A stretch of DNA of 64,000 nucleotides from Azadirachta indica (Eukaryota; Streptophyta; Magnoliopsida; Sapindales; Meliaceae), in assembly GCA_022749755.1 (NCBI GenBank), contig CM040453.1, positions 20,903,368 to 20,967,367 of the forward strand, given 5' to 3'. Position numbers and translations under genes: made by a program. A model generated the notes under the pieces. The model did not search any database and was not told the DNA's origin. It was given only the letters and a program-made list of their open reading frames with translations. Positions 27,649 to 39,867 of the stretch are shown here, piece after piece (position 1 is the stretch's first letter; each line of letters opens with the position of its first letter).

Positions 27649-28495
27649 ATGGCCAGATCATTGTCAATCTTAATCATCGCCTTCACATCTCTGTCCATTT
27701 TACAGAGCCATGCCAGAGGCGGTGACTCGAGAAAGGTAAGAACTGCTGCCACATTTTCATCATCTTTTATATAGTTTTGTTTCCTCAACAAATTTTGTTC
27801 ACGTTCTAACCACTGATGGCTTTCCTGCAACGCCAGACAGGTCTATCTAGTAAGCTTGGATCTTGGTGTAGAAAACACTAGGGAATTTCACCTACAATGT
27901 CTTCAGAAAGTTGTCGAGGGCATGTAATATTTCTCTAATTTTTCTCTGCATTTTTTTTTATTCAAGCATTTTGAATTAACTTTCTGACCCTGCTTTTTCT
28001 ATGGCACTTGGGAATAGCACCCCAGCTGAAGCTCTTGGATAGAGTTACCGGTTCGTCCTTCATTGATTTTCAGCGAGACTCACCGATAACGAGGCAAAAA
28101 AGATAGAAAGTATGGCTATGTACGTGTATGTCATTATTAGTAACGATTCGATGTTAAATCGTTATGTAAAAATTTGTTTACCAATGACTGTAAAAACTGC
28201 TCACACGAAAATTGAATGTTTCCATTTTCTTTTAACTATTTTCACATCTTATATTCATATTCACGATTATTTTTTGGGCTATATAAGCATATTCCTTTTG
28301 TGATTTTGATACGTTTTATTAAATGCAGAATTGGAAGGTATAGCAAGTGTTGTGCCAAGCGGACCACCTCTGCATATAACAAGTGTTGTGCTAAGCGGAC
28401 CACAACTAAAGCCAGCATCGGGGCAATTATCAGAACTCAGCACTTCGCGTGCTCCAGCTGAAGCCGATCGGAATAATGAATTATTTTTGCCCTAA
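27649..28495 (+). pseudogene. Stand-alone I9 (subtilase propeptide/inhibitor-like) pseudogene
   Basis: Four exons can be traced. Exon 1 (27649-27735) encodes a signal peptide, MARSLSILIIAFTSLSILQS, then HARGGDSRK and a GT donor. Exon 2 (27841-27919) reads VYLVSLDLGVENTREFHLQC and ends at a GC-type donor. Exon 3 (28026-28109) reads AEALG-stop-SYRFVLH-stop-FSARLTDNEAKKIE: the SYR...GFSARLT..EA pattern of Inhibitor_I9 (PF05922), with TAG at 28040 and TGA at 28064. Exon 4 (28329-28495) gives LEGIASVVPSGPPLHIT and a proline-rich tail ending in TAA. With no protease domain and its own stop, it resembles plant secreted I9 inhibitors such as Arabidopsis SPI-1. Alternatively it is the front of another subtilase. 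Both nonsense codons occur in both copies. Confidence 0.72.
28345..28408 (+). repeat. 36-bp tandem repeat in last exon of the I9-like pseudogene
   Basis: AAGTGTTGTGC at 28345 recurs at 28381. The 12-residue unit SVVPSGPPLHIT is followed by SVVLSGPQLKPA. The repeat extends the tail beyond the usual end of an I9 domain. Confidence 0.7.
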
Positions 28496-30600
28496 ATTGA
28501 AATTGCTGCCATAGACTCACTGCTTGCACTCTTTGCCACCATCACTCATCTTCGTTGCTTTTGATATCTTCCTAGTTGTGTAAGTCTATGATTTATGCTT
28601 CTTGAGTGAAAGATAGAGAGGAAAATATTTGTGTTAAGTTAAATGTTTTCATCATGATCGTTAAGGTAATGTTCACATATCAACTTATAAAATAATATCA
28701 AAGAAATTTTCAATTATTTTGTCCAAGAACGTGATCATTATTGATTTCCTAAGATTGTCCTGGTCTGTATATTCATTTTTATTCGAAATTTACTTAATCT
28801 TTAATTAATTTTTTGGAATGTGTATAGTTTAATCATATATATATATATATACACGTATCACGAAATTTTCTTTCTTTTTATCCCTTCTAAAGAGACCAAG
28901 ACATCCTTATATATGTACAAATTTTCGAGAATGAAACTTTTAATTTTCACATCGTATTCATGATTATTTTTCTGGCCATATATATTACTGCTTATGATTT
29001 TTATATGTTTTACTAAATGCAAAATTTAATGATATAATAAGTCTTTTGTTGTTTCATTGGTTGCTCGATGAAAAAAGTTTTTTTTTTGTTAAAATCAACC
29101 ATAAAAAGTATTTGTGACCCATACGTAGTGACACCAATATATAACAACCGTTAAATAATTTTAAAAAATTATATATTTTTTTTACTACCATCTTTTATTG
29201 TCAAATATTTGACTACAAAGAATATTAACTATTTATAATCATTTCATTTATTTAATTGCAACTACAAATACATTTTATTTTTATATGAATTTGAATGCAT
29301 TTTATTTTTTCTTTTATGCTCCATTTTTTTTTTTTTTTTTATAATTAAAATAGATTAGTATTTTAAAATTTAATAAAAAGCATCTAACAACTCTATTTAT
29401 AATCATCAACCAATTTATTTTTGCAAAATTCATTGTCTTTCATTACAATGGATGACATTTAATAACTAATTACTCAAAAAAAAAATATATACTTTTGAAG
29501 GCATAATACAAATGCAAAAGAAAGCTTGTTCAAAATGTTTGCCTACCCCACTTAGGATACAAATAATAACTAATGCTTTACCCAACTATGATACAATCCT
29601 TATAAGTAATTCTATGCCAATGCAGTTGCATGAATTACAAATGCTTGTTTGTTGACATGTTCTATTTCCTATACGTTACTATCATATCCTCACAAATGTT
29701 TCCAGCTTAATTAATTACAAAGATATCAAATTAGAAAAGATCAATGAAACTCAGGAAGGACAAATAACATGGAAATTGAACAAAAAACATCAAACAAAGC
29801 ACAATAATACACATGTAAGATTCAACTCTACTAGTTCATTTAACGAAAAAGCAAGTGCCATTTAAAAGAACAAAATCAACAACTTATGTATCAAGATGCT
29901 AAGTTTACTTCTCATAAAACAAAATAAAATCTGACGTGAACTTTGCTAGAATAAACAAACTTTAACTTCTAAATACGTTAAAGTAAACATTGTTACAGAA
30001 ATTCAATTGAAGGACTTGGCTGTTAGGAGAATGGACTGCCAACCAATGGTATAAGTAGTTGTACAGTGCCTTAAACTTAAAAAGAGGGCATATATAAAAT
30101 ATGTCATCCCATGTATAGGCAATAGAAAGGAGTTATGCAAATGAGCAACACACGCTGCCAAAAACTAAACCGAACAAATGTAAACAAATGCCAAAACAAA
30201 ACCATTCAAGAGAAAACATCAAATGCCAAAACAGAAGAGCGGAAGCAGAGAAAGAAAAGTTAAGAAGAACCTGGCGAGAGTAACTGGCGGCAGCATGCTA
30301 GAGAGGGCAAGTTGCCGGTGGCCTGCGAAGGAGGCCGATGATAAATCTATTCTGTGACCACATCTATTTTGCGAAGAACATTTTGAGCCCAAAAACCAAA
30401 TTAAATCATTTTTTTTAAAAAAAAACAATAATATTTGAATACTTAATATTTTCACAATTAAAGATATTTGATATAATTTAATATATTTAATATTTTAGTC
30501 TCAATTATTAGAGACTAATATATATTGTATAAGAGAATGATACTCAATTTTTTTTAGTATAAAACAGTACATAGACTATATTATAATTTTATTAAAACAA
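28496..30600. other. Intergenic sequence
   Basis: AT-rich with simple (AT)n and long poly-T runs. The short moderately GC-rich patch at 30240-30365 has an open minus-strand frame, but neither splice sites nor a known family could be seen. No gene called. Confidence 0.5.
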
Positions 30601-30786
30601 CGTAATTTTGGTAAAAAATTTAATGACAAGCTTTTTTGCGGCTAATGTTTGATTTGATTGCAAATAATAAACTTTTTTGCGATTAAATTGTGTTCAATTA
30701 CAAATGAGGCGCAAATAGTCCTTTATTTGCAATGGTTTTAAAATCGACTGCAAAAATCAATCGTAAAAAAATTTTTTCTCATAGTG
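30600..30786. mobile_element. CACTA-type transposon end
   Basis: Reading leftward from 30786 the sequence is CACTATGAGAAAAAA, like the CACTA(C)AAGAAAA ends of En/Spm elements. Inside are repeated words (TTTTTTGCGRYTAA, TTGCAATGG, CGACTGCAAAAATC) as in CACTA subterminal arrays. The partner end was not found, so the element length is unknown. Second copy ends at 55480. Confidence 0.5.
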
Positions 30787-31925
30787 GGCCAAGTTAAAGG
30801 ATTTGGCTAATGAAGCCAAGATCCAAGCAAATACCATTTTTATCCATTACATACATACATACACACACTAGGGTTTGAGGTGGAGTTGGGTGCACCCGAG
30901 GTAGTCAAATGCCTCAAACCAAGTCCTGGTCCTAGCTCAAATGAAAAATGCAGTTCGATGCTGTTTTGAAGGTTAGCCCACTATGAGCCCTTGAAAACGA
31001 TAAGATATATGTGCTTTGCCTCCCGCACAACTTCTTTATTTAGTTCATTTTGCCTCCAAACACTCCCCACCACATAATACAATCTAGTTCGTCTACAAAC
31101 TCCTAGCAAAATAGAACAAGGCTTAGACAGGGGTCGCCTTTCTACTACCCTCTCTAATGCCTAGTTAAGCATCTAAAAGTAATAGAACAAGGCGAAAGTC
31201 AATCATGGAGAAAGAAAACTCATAAGATCAAAGGAGTCAATGCAAAATAAGATGAACCAAGCTCTTTGCAATGCATTTACTGTTCATTCATAGAGGTTTT
31301 CATGATGAATTTTTGAGCAAAATGAGAAGGAAGAGAGAGAATCATTTTGGGTAACATAACCTTATCTCTCCTAGGAATGTAGTGAATGAATTCTCCTCTA
31401 CCAAAACCAAGAGAAATATGGTTCTATATTGAAATAAAAATTCTTAAATGTGATTGGATGGAAAATATTGCCTTAACCTTGCCTTTACCTCTGCCCCCCA
31501 CTATTAGCTCTTAGTGGTCCCTTGTCTAAGTGACACATTAAAATTAATGTGTTATAAAATTAGTTATATTATTATTTTAATATTTATTTTCAATTAGGAG
31601 TTGAAAATAATTTTTTACCTAATTAATATTATATAAGGGTATCATTGTTATGTTTTAATAAATCAAAATTTTTATGGGTATTTTTAAAACTATTGAAACC
31701 ATTTAAGTTAATAGACTAAATTTTAGGGATTCATATATTATTATACTTAACCCTGTCAATTAACAGAAGGGGAATTCGGGTTATTATGGAAATAAGAGGG
31801 GGGTATCGGGGTATTAGATGAAACAATAGAGGGGAATTGAGCATTCTCCCCAATAAATTATCTAGAACAAGTTCAGACATTTCTAGGCGCAAGTGAAGAA
31901 TCGATGGCACTTTTCTAACCCTCTT
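30787..31925. other. Intergenic sequence with an ACAT microsatellite
   Basis: An (ACAT)n run near 30841 differs in length from the second copy (near 55545). The rest shows no feature that I can name. Confidence 0.5.
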
Positions 31926-32087
31926 TCATGTGTTGTGATATACGACCACTTTTATCATACATGCTACGATACATTGTTGCATTTTTCACATGTGCCATAG
32001 TATATGGTCACATGAGCATTTCCACATGCATCACAGTATGTGGTTGTGTGAACACCTCTACATGTGCCACGATATATGTCAAGTGGG
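31926..32087 (+). repeat. Minisatellite, 36-bp unit
   Basis: Units start at 31988, 32024 and 32060 exactly 36 bp apart (ACATGTGCCATAGTATATGG and variants). Two more diverged, shorter units precede them. An open frame at 31928-32116 is a by-product of the repeat. Confidence 0.8.
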
Positions 32088-32879
32088 GTATTATTAACAA
32101 ATGGCGAATAATCTAGCGATACATAGGGAGAAGCCTAACTCAAATTGGGTCTTATCTTACTACATGTGAGTAGAGCTCATATCTTGCCCTATATTGAAGT
32201 GGGCGTGCGGTGGGTCACCCCATAGTGTGTGACTGGGCTTATCTTTTGCCACGTGTGTATTCATAATTTTCCCATAACAATACAAACACCAATTTGGTAG
32301 AGATCGATTCATAAACTTATGAATTAATTAATTTAATAATATTTAACTTATACATGCATTTACTCTAAAATTGATCAATCATGAGAATAAAATTCAGTAA
32401 CATGTCTCTCAAAAATTAAAACAAAATAATTTGGTAACACAGACATTTAAAATAATTAAAAATCTGAAAATAATGTACAATTATTGTCTTTATGTTGAAA
32501 ATTTGTAGGAAAATGGACAAATCAGTTAAAATTAGTCTAAAGATGAAATGCACCAGAAATATAATTAATAAAGAAAGAAGACAACGGACAATAGCTATAG
32601 AATAGACAAGCTGATGCGAAAGAAGCAACTACAAAAATTAGTAGACCGAATAACCCCATCCATTGTCACTCTTTGTAGTTGCTACGAAAATAATTTTACT
32701 AGTAAAGCTACCCACATGTATAATTAATGTTTCCTTTAAAAAATGTATGGAAAGAATGCCTTGCTCATATATACACCAAATTGTTATAGGAATAGGTACA
32801 GGCTTTATAGCGATTTGCCCTAAATGAGGTACTATTTAGATGATAAGATGGAAATGAAAAGAGATTAATTTCTATATTG

Positions 32880-33170
32880 TTAATAGGATGAGAAACGGTT
32901 TAATACTCCCTATCCCGCCCCATTCCCCATATATGTATAATATTTAATTAAAATTTTTTAATTTAGTATCCTATCAAAATAGTTAAGTTTTTTTTTTTAA
33001 TATAATTATTACATATGGATAACAATTCTTGACCCTGTCCCTGCTTGGCCAAACCCATTCCAATCCTCGGTGTATTTCTGATTGGGCTAAATTGGGGACG
33101 GGACAAGGATCTCCTCGCTTGGGGTCACATCAAAAGAATTATACTCATTTGGACTCGTATACAACACTTC
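32880..33170. mobile_element. Possible hAT-like GC-rich remnant
   Basis: Words such as CCCGCCCCATTCCCC and GGGGACGGGACAAGG in AT-rich surroundings resemble subterminal zones of another plant hAT family. No termini were found. Confidence 0.3.
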
Positions 33171-33339
33171 GAGAAATGTATGCAATTGCATTAGCGCTAC
33201 ACCATTATGTTTTATTCATCAAAACATGCAAATGGAATATATTTAACAAAAAAATTAATATTTAATTTATATTATTATTAATATAAAGTAATTCTATAAT
33301 CTAAAAATACTTAAATTTTTTTATTTAGATTATATAATA

Positions 33340-34290
33340 GTAATTATAATTATTAAATCTAAATTATTTTAAATTATAAATTATTATTTATATAATATAA
33401 AATTTTAAAAAATGAGGACTATATTGATAAAATTCTCAAGCATCACAAAAACATATTTAAAATGCTAAATTTATTATTACTAACTTGATTACACATTTAA
33501 AGTATTTAACAAAATCTATGTCCTACAATTATAAATTTTTAATTTGTTATTAAAAAAAATATGTCAACAATTTTAAAGTTTTTATCAAATCTCATAAAAC
33601 AAATTAAATTTTTATTTCTTAGTAATAGTATATTAATTTTTTTGTATGTGAAATAACCATTTCACATGTCAAAAATAATATAATAAAATAAATATTTAAT
33701 TTTTTATAAATTAATTGTTAAAAAAAAGAAAATTGGCAACAATCAAGTTATGCAAAGGAGTAAAAATAAAACTTTACAATATTAATTTTGCAATTTATAA
33801 TTAATATTTAATATTTTACTGTGTACAACTAACAATAATAAAATTTTACACACATTTATAGAAAAGTATGGGTAATTATAATTATGAAACCTAAATTGTT
33901 TTAAATTAAAAAAAAAAATTTCTATCTATCTATATATACATAATATAAAATTTTTAAAATAAAGAGTATATGGATAAAAATCCTAAGTATCACAAAAGTA
34001 TATTTGAAGTATTAAATTTATGCACTTGATTACATTCTTAAAGTATTTAACGAAACTTAGCTATTACAATTATCAATTTTTAATTTTGTTATTAAAAGTA
34101 TATTATTAATTTTAAATCTTTTATCAAATATCACAGTGCAAATTATATCTTTATCTTTTATTAATAAATATTTAATTATTTATATATGAATCACCTATTC
34201 ATATATCATCAAAATAATATACTAAAAATAAATAATTGACTCTTTCTTAAATTAATTGTTATAAATAAGATAAATGATAGCAATCATCAA
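33340..34290. repeat. Pair of diverged direct repeats (about 0.4-0.5 kb)
   Basis: 33340-33840 and 33873-34290 share a run of words in the same order (ATAATATAAAATTTT, TTAAAGTATTTAAC, TTTTATCAAAT, CAAAATAATATA-like). Related sequence also occurs in the centre of the hAT element (20580-20860), so this may be old transposon interior. Confidence 0.5.
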
Positions 34291-34499
34291 TTTGATTGAA
34301 AAAATTTATATAAAATATTACAATTAATAAAAATTATGTTTTACCAAATTATCAAATTTGATTGATACATTTATTATAATTTTTTACTAAATTATATAAA
34401 TAGAAAATTAAATAATTTATTAGTAAATTATGATATAATTTTTTATAAAATAGATAAAGTTAGAAAAATGTATTAAATCATGTAAAACTTATGTGATAA

Positions 34500-35190
34500 A
34501 AAATTTTTAACTTTTTTTTTTTATTTTCTTAACAATAATTTAATATTTAATTATCTAAAAAGATAAAAAAAATATATATATTTTTAAAGTTTTACTTTTA
34601 TATCTAATATATTTATTTAAAAATCATATAAAATTCATTATATTTTCTTTAAAAAAAGTAAAATTATAAATAAAAAAGAAGATAGTTTTTTATCATTTGT
34701 TAATAAAATTAGTAATTAAATATATTTTTATTACTATTAAATGATAAATTAATTTTAATTTAAATGTAGAAAAATAAGAGAATTTTATAATATAATATAT
34801 ATAACTTCTATTTATTATTTATTTATATTTTCATAATTTTTTTTTAAAAAAATATAATGAACTTAATATAATCTTTTAAATAAATATTTTGTATATAAAA
34901 ATAAAATTTTAAAAATATATTTCATTTAACTTTTTAGATAATTAAATATCAAATTTTTATTAAAAATATAAAAAAAAAGTGATTTAAAAATATTTTAGTA
35001 CATGGATTTAATCTAACTTATTGTAGACTTTCATAATAATATTATTTTTTAATTTTTATTGAAATAATAAATTAAAAAATTATTAAGTTCTTAGTGTATT
35101 ATGAAAAATATTAAAATAGGGAATAAATTATTATAATTGAAAAAAGCCTATTATAAAAAATCTTAAAATAGAGACTAAATTGATATCTTA
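34500..35190. mobile_element. Compact fold-back element
   Basis: The left half (TTCATTATATTTTCTTTAAA) and right half (TTTAAAAAAATATAATGAAC) are inverted copies centred near 34790. The outer part carries AGGGAATAAATTATT, like the arms at 22190-22260. Same family as 19165-22262 but with no nested element. Confidence 0.6.
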
Positions 35191-35291
35191 CTTGATTAGT
35201 TTATTAAAGTTTAAGTATATAGATGATAATAATCTAACACATGAACCCACAGAAAAAAAAAAAAAAAAAAAAAAGGTTAAAGGGTATTAGT

Positions 35292-35529
35292 GCACTTTTA
35301 TTACCTATCGTTTGGAGTCAATTTTAGAGGATTGTCAAATTTTTAATGTGTATAATTAGGGGAATAATTCATAAATATATACAATGATTATAGTAGGGAG
35401 TAGATCAATTGAGAGAGATTTTAATACCGTTAATAGTGACATTTCAAACAGAGTTCAACAACTAAAATTGTTTTTATTATAAATTCAAAGAAATATAAAT
35501 ACCATTAATTCAAAAGCTTTTATTGTTTC
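35292..35529. repeat. End of the inverted duplication of the B/E locus
   Basis: Reverse complement of 14460-14697. From here to 39410 the sequence is an inverted copy of 4441-14697, with a 6.2-kb internal deletion. Confidence 0.75.
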
Positions 35530-36289
35530 AAAGGGGATATTGTATTTTACTCCTGACTTTTGAAAAAAGTTAATACATTTTTTGAGTTTTTGAGTTTTTG
35601 AGAAAGGTAAAATACCTCTAAATTTTAGAAAAAGTTAAAATATTCTGTTGAATTACTATTTACATATTAATTTGAGTATTTTACCTTCTAGTACTAAAAA
35701 TATTTAAAATAATAATATTTTGACCCTTAATTATTTGTTCTTTCAAATTTATTGTAATTTTATATAATATTTAATTACAAATTTTCTAAAATATATCATA
35801 TTGTAAAATAATTTAATTTAAAAATTATGTATAATTAATATTGTCTATGTATAATGGTGTAAACATTTAAGAAATTTTGATAACAAATTTTATGTTATGA
35901 AAAATTCTACAATTAATTATACATAATTTTTTAAATAAATTATTTTAATAATAGGATATATTTTAGAAATTGTATATAATTAGATATAATTATTTGATTA
36001 TAATTTTTGAAGGAAAGAAATAATTAAAGGTTGAAATATTATTATAATTTTTAAATTTAAATGTCACAAGAAGATTATATTGATTATTAAGTAAAAAATA
36101 AAAATAATATAATTATTTTATATATTTTTAATGGTAAATAAATAAAATAGTCAAATTAAAATAGGAATAATATTTTCAAAAAAGTATGTTGACTTTCTCC
36201 ACAATGTAAGGGATATCTTACTTTTTTTAAAATCTAGAGGATATGTTGACTTTCGTCCAAAACCTACGGAGTAAAGCACAATGCCCTTT
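35530..36289. mobile_element. MULE-like MITE upstream of E
   Basis: Inverted copy of the element at 13686-14446. It ends about 45 bp before the TATA box at 36335. Confidence 0.7.
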
Positions 36290-36334
36290 AACATTCTCAG
36301 TTATTCCGTTTTTTAATTTACTCTTTATTTAAGG

Positions 36335-37528
36335 CTATATAAACCACGGTCTCTCTTCTTTCAACAGTCTCCACCTGAACTCTCTATGTGCAACATTTTC
36401 AATTAACAAAACACCACTATTCTGCCGTTGAATAATGTTTATGGTAATTATTTAGTTTATATTTTTTTCTTTATACCCCATGTTTTTTCTCAAGAAAAGT
36501 TAAAAAAGTGAAATTGAAAAGAGAAAGAACATGCACATGGAAGCGCTTTTAGCAATGTGCTTGTTTCCTTTTAGGTTTACACGAAACAGGTTCTGCTTGG
36601 ATTCTAAATCTAGCTACCATTGTAGAAAGTAGGACTCTCCAAGTTTGGTTTCCATGTCTTCTGATTTTCAAAATTTTTTTATTGGTTTTTGATAAATTCT
36701 ATGTGATTTACCTAGCTAGTGCTGGGTGCTGACCCTTACTTGGCTTCAATTTCATACAACAAATAGTAAAAGTCTAAGGTAGAAATTTTTAGCGCACATA
36801 GAATCTTTTAGGCAGGCGAGAGTTTCTGTTTGCTGGATCATTTCCTCATTTAATTTTTTGTTTGAAATGCATTGGCAACGCATGACTAGGGCATGCACAT
36901 CTCGATCGATATTTGGTTTATTCGTCCATATATATAATTGATACAACTTATAAATTTATAGTTTTTGTCTATGGCATCAATTTTGGAATATACAAGTATA
37001 CTTGCAAGAAACGTAATGGATTTACTGGGCTTCCTATTCCTGTAAACATTGAAGAACAATGGCCAAATACACTTGAGTAAATTTGCTTACGGGATATTGG
37101 GTTGTGCTATTGTATTTGGCTGATGAAATTCACCCCATGTAATACTGTATCATTTCATTTCTCTGTTTTTTTAAACAAAATGACCTGTGGTTTCCATGGT
37201 ATTTGAAAGCATTTGCTTTACTGATTTTATTGCTTTGTTTGAAAGAAAATTTAGTTTCAACAAGCAAATACTTGTGTTAATCACTATAATTAACTTTTTA
37301 TAATTTCTTTGATTAAACCATAGATTTTCCTGTTCTTTTATTGTGGTATAATTCATGTAGAAGTCAGCTAGCAAGAGAGTTTTCTTCCTTCTAATTCTTA
37401 GAAATCGGTACACATCTTTGATATATAATGCAGATTTATATCGTGTATATGGGAAATAATCCCCAAGGGCAAGACCAAGCCTCCACATCGTCTCTCCACT
37501 TGAGCATGCTACGACAAGTCGCCGGCAG
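36335..37528 (+). pseudogene. Truncated subtilase pseudogene E (inverted copy)
   Basis: A TATA box (CTATATAAA, 36335-36343) is followed by a leader. The only clear coding exon is exon 2 at 37434-37528: AG acceptor, QIYIVYMGNNPQGQDQ... SSLHLSMLRQVAGR, GT donor, 95 bp and open. That is the first part of the I9 propeptide of cucumisin-like proteases. The signal-peptide exon was not found. After a degenerate exon-3-like stretch near 37620-37660 the gene runs into an LTR fragment at 37722. A long antisense frame (37171-37554) over exon 2 is a shadow. Confidence 0.75.
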
Positions 37529-37721
37529 GTTATATATCTATACGTATCTTTCATTCCTGCAATGGACTCATTTTCTTTGAAATTAATTATATATATAGCA
37601 AGTTATTGACCAATTATTAATTTATGTGAATGATTTCAACAACATGGGTTCAAAACCTAATCTTGTAATTGATGAATGATCTACTAATGAAAGTGCATGT
37701 TATTGCCAACAAATAATATAG

Positions 37722-38057
37722 TGATAAGTGAAGCATCATTCCTATGAGAAGTGTTAATCTAATAAGCACCAAAGATGATTAACTCTAAATTTATTTGAAG
37801 AAAATATTGTGATTTGGATGAGAAAGTAAAATAGTCTAAAAAGTAATAAACAAAATGAAATGGAGATTTCAATTAATACAAGGTCTAGGGCTAATGACTT
37901 GATCCTATTTAATCACATCTACTTCTTCAAGTTATACTATTTTGATTAATTACCCATATAGCTAGTAAAATTACTCTATTTTGTTTGATAGTCTCTTTTG
38001 AGATCAATCGAAACTATTTCATGTTTACGCATTTTTACTCTATGTTTGCATTTACTC
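37722..38057 (-). mobile_element. LTR 3' fragment between E and D
   Basis: Inverted copy of about the last 320 bp of the LTR at 10870-12248, ending TGATAAGTG (plus strand) at 37722-37730. It is joined directly to exon 4 of copy D; retrotransposon interior and later subtilase exons are missing. Confidence 0.8.
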
Positions 38058-39292
38058 TTGAAGTGCCTTTCCATTTGGCTGGCGGTGGGCCAAATCCATT
38101 GTCGTTAAAGCTATCAGACTCGGGCTAATTCCAGTGTCAAACACTGCAATAATTGTATCACTTTCCACGGTTGGTGCTCTTTTAACTTGTTGGTAAAATC
38201 CCATGAAATCCCATGACCTTGTTGTATGAAGCTTTCTTTTCTCGTTTGGAAATGCAGATAGTACACCTTCCATTCCTATTAAATATTTACTCCAAGTTAC
38301 TAATATTGTCCATTTATTAATTAATGATCTAATATATAAAAATTCGATGAAAATAAATTTTAAAAAATGAAAAAGAAAAATTATGTTCAACCACCAGCCA
38401 TTACTCGAGCTTCCTCCGCAGTCAGCTTGATGGCAAATCCACGGAAACTTCTGTAGTTACAAAGAATAGATTCTAGACTGATATTGCTGAATCATTCACA
38501 CAAACGAATTAGTTAGCCTATCTAAATCATTGACAATTTTGAAATCATGTTTCTTTTTGTTACTTATTTGTACCAGAAATAATTGACTTTTTTAATTTAA
38601 TTGTAAGGTTAATTACTATAGCTAAAATAATCTACAATTAAATTCAGAGTCGCTCCAGCAAGGAATTGAGTTCAATTAATATATTATATTTCTTTTACTA
38701 TAAGGGGCTGGAAGAAGTCTGTTTTTTATTTTGTTTATTTTTTGTTTATAAATGTGAATCAATTAACTCTAACAAAATTTTTAAAAAAATAATTTCCTCA
38801 ACCATCTTTCTATATAAAAAGTTGAATGTAATACAATTAACCAGATTTTTGGTTTGTCTTTTATCAAGCCTCTATTGATTGACACCTAATAATTTTTATA
38901 TACAAATTATTCACAACTTTTAAGTGATTATATATATGTACATAACTTGCCAAGGACTTTTCCTAGCATGCTCGTATGAAGAGATGTTGCTGAAGCTGAT
39001 TCCCATATACACGATATAAGTCTGCATTACATATGTGTAAATATATATATATATGTATATATATACACATAGACAAGTGATCAAATTTGTTATAATTAAT
39101 CTTCTAAAGCCACGAAATTAAGAACAGAAAATCTGAAGAGGAGAATTAAGACATAAAATTAAAATAACAATAACATGAATAGAAATATTTTACCTATCAA
39201 ATATTGTTTTGAAAAGCAGAGAGGCTGATAAGCAAAGAAAAGGTGAGAAAGTGCAGTGGAAGCCATGGGAGAAGAGAGCTTCTGCTTTTCAT
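38058..39292 (-). pseudogene. Subtilase pseudogene D, exons 1-4 (inverted partner of B)
   Basis: Exon 1 starts at 39292 (minus): signal peptide MKSRSSLLPWLPLHFLTF..., with the same TGA before the donor as copy B. Exon 2 (39021-38947) still reads TYIVYMG, unlike B, which has a deletion there. Exon 3 (38486-38395) reads SILCNYRSFRGFAIKLTAEE and lacks the stop of B. Exon 4 (from 38275) reads MEGVLSAFPNEKRKLHTTRS and keeps Trp, then VFDTGI followed by the same 1-bp deletion as B. It breaks at about 38058, where LTR sequence begins. Confidence 0.85.
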
Positions 39293-39363
39293 GGTAGCCA
39301 AAAGTTTTGTTCTGTCTAATTTGGAAAAAAAAAAAATATACTTCAAGCGAGCAAGATATATAA

Positions 39364-39410
39364 TAAGTGTGGATAGAAAAACCGGAACAAACTAAATTGG
39401 ACCGAAACCA
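39364..39410 (-). mobile_element. hAT MITE, first 47 bp before the gap
   Basis: Inverted copy of the right end of the element at 4006-4466 (words GTGGATAGAAAAACCGG). The contig ends inside it. Confidence 0.7.
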
Positions 39411-39510
39411 NNNNNNNNNNNNNNNNNNNNNNNNNNNNNNNNNNNNNNNNNNNNNNNNNNNNNNNNNNNNNNNNNNNNNNNNNNNNNNNNNNNNNNNNNN
39501 NNNNNNNNNN
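39411..39510. other. Assembly gap (100 N)
   Basis: Exactly 100 unknown bases, a common placeholder for a gap of unknown size. It separates the two copies of the 24.4-kb segment. Confidence 0.99.
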
Positions 39511-39867
39511 TCGCTTTCACAACTATTACATCAAAAATAGAGCAAATTAGGTTTTATCACTTTGAAATTGATGTCAACCTTAGCTATAGTGATGTGGTTT
39601 ATACATATTTTTACTCTTGTGAAAATTACAAAATTAATCAAATTGCATGATAAATGATATCCATGACATGTGATACGATATTAATCAGAGGTTAACTACT
39701 TATAATTATAATTATTACAACTACTAATTATTAAAGTATTATATTATAATAATTACAATGGCTGTGTTCACGTTAACCCATAAATTTGCGTATATAGATG
39801 CTTGGTGAATGATGATGATCTATAATAAACAATTAAAATATCTATTCTATATACAAATTTTTTACAA

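Noticed and set aside
30219..30455. 78-codon minus-strand frame in a GC-richer patch
   Set aside because: No domain, no splice context and no difference pattern suggesting selection; could be a transposon-captured fragment but cannot be supported.
37171..37554. 127-codon minus-strand open frame (repeated at 61773-62156)
   Set aside because: It is antisense to subtilase exon 2, whose sense strand reads YIVYMGNNPQ with correct splice sites. The long antisense frame is a shadow.
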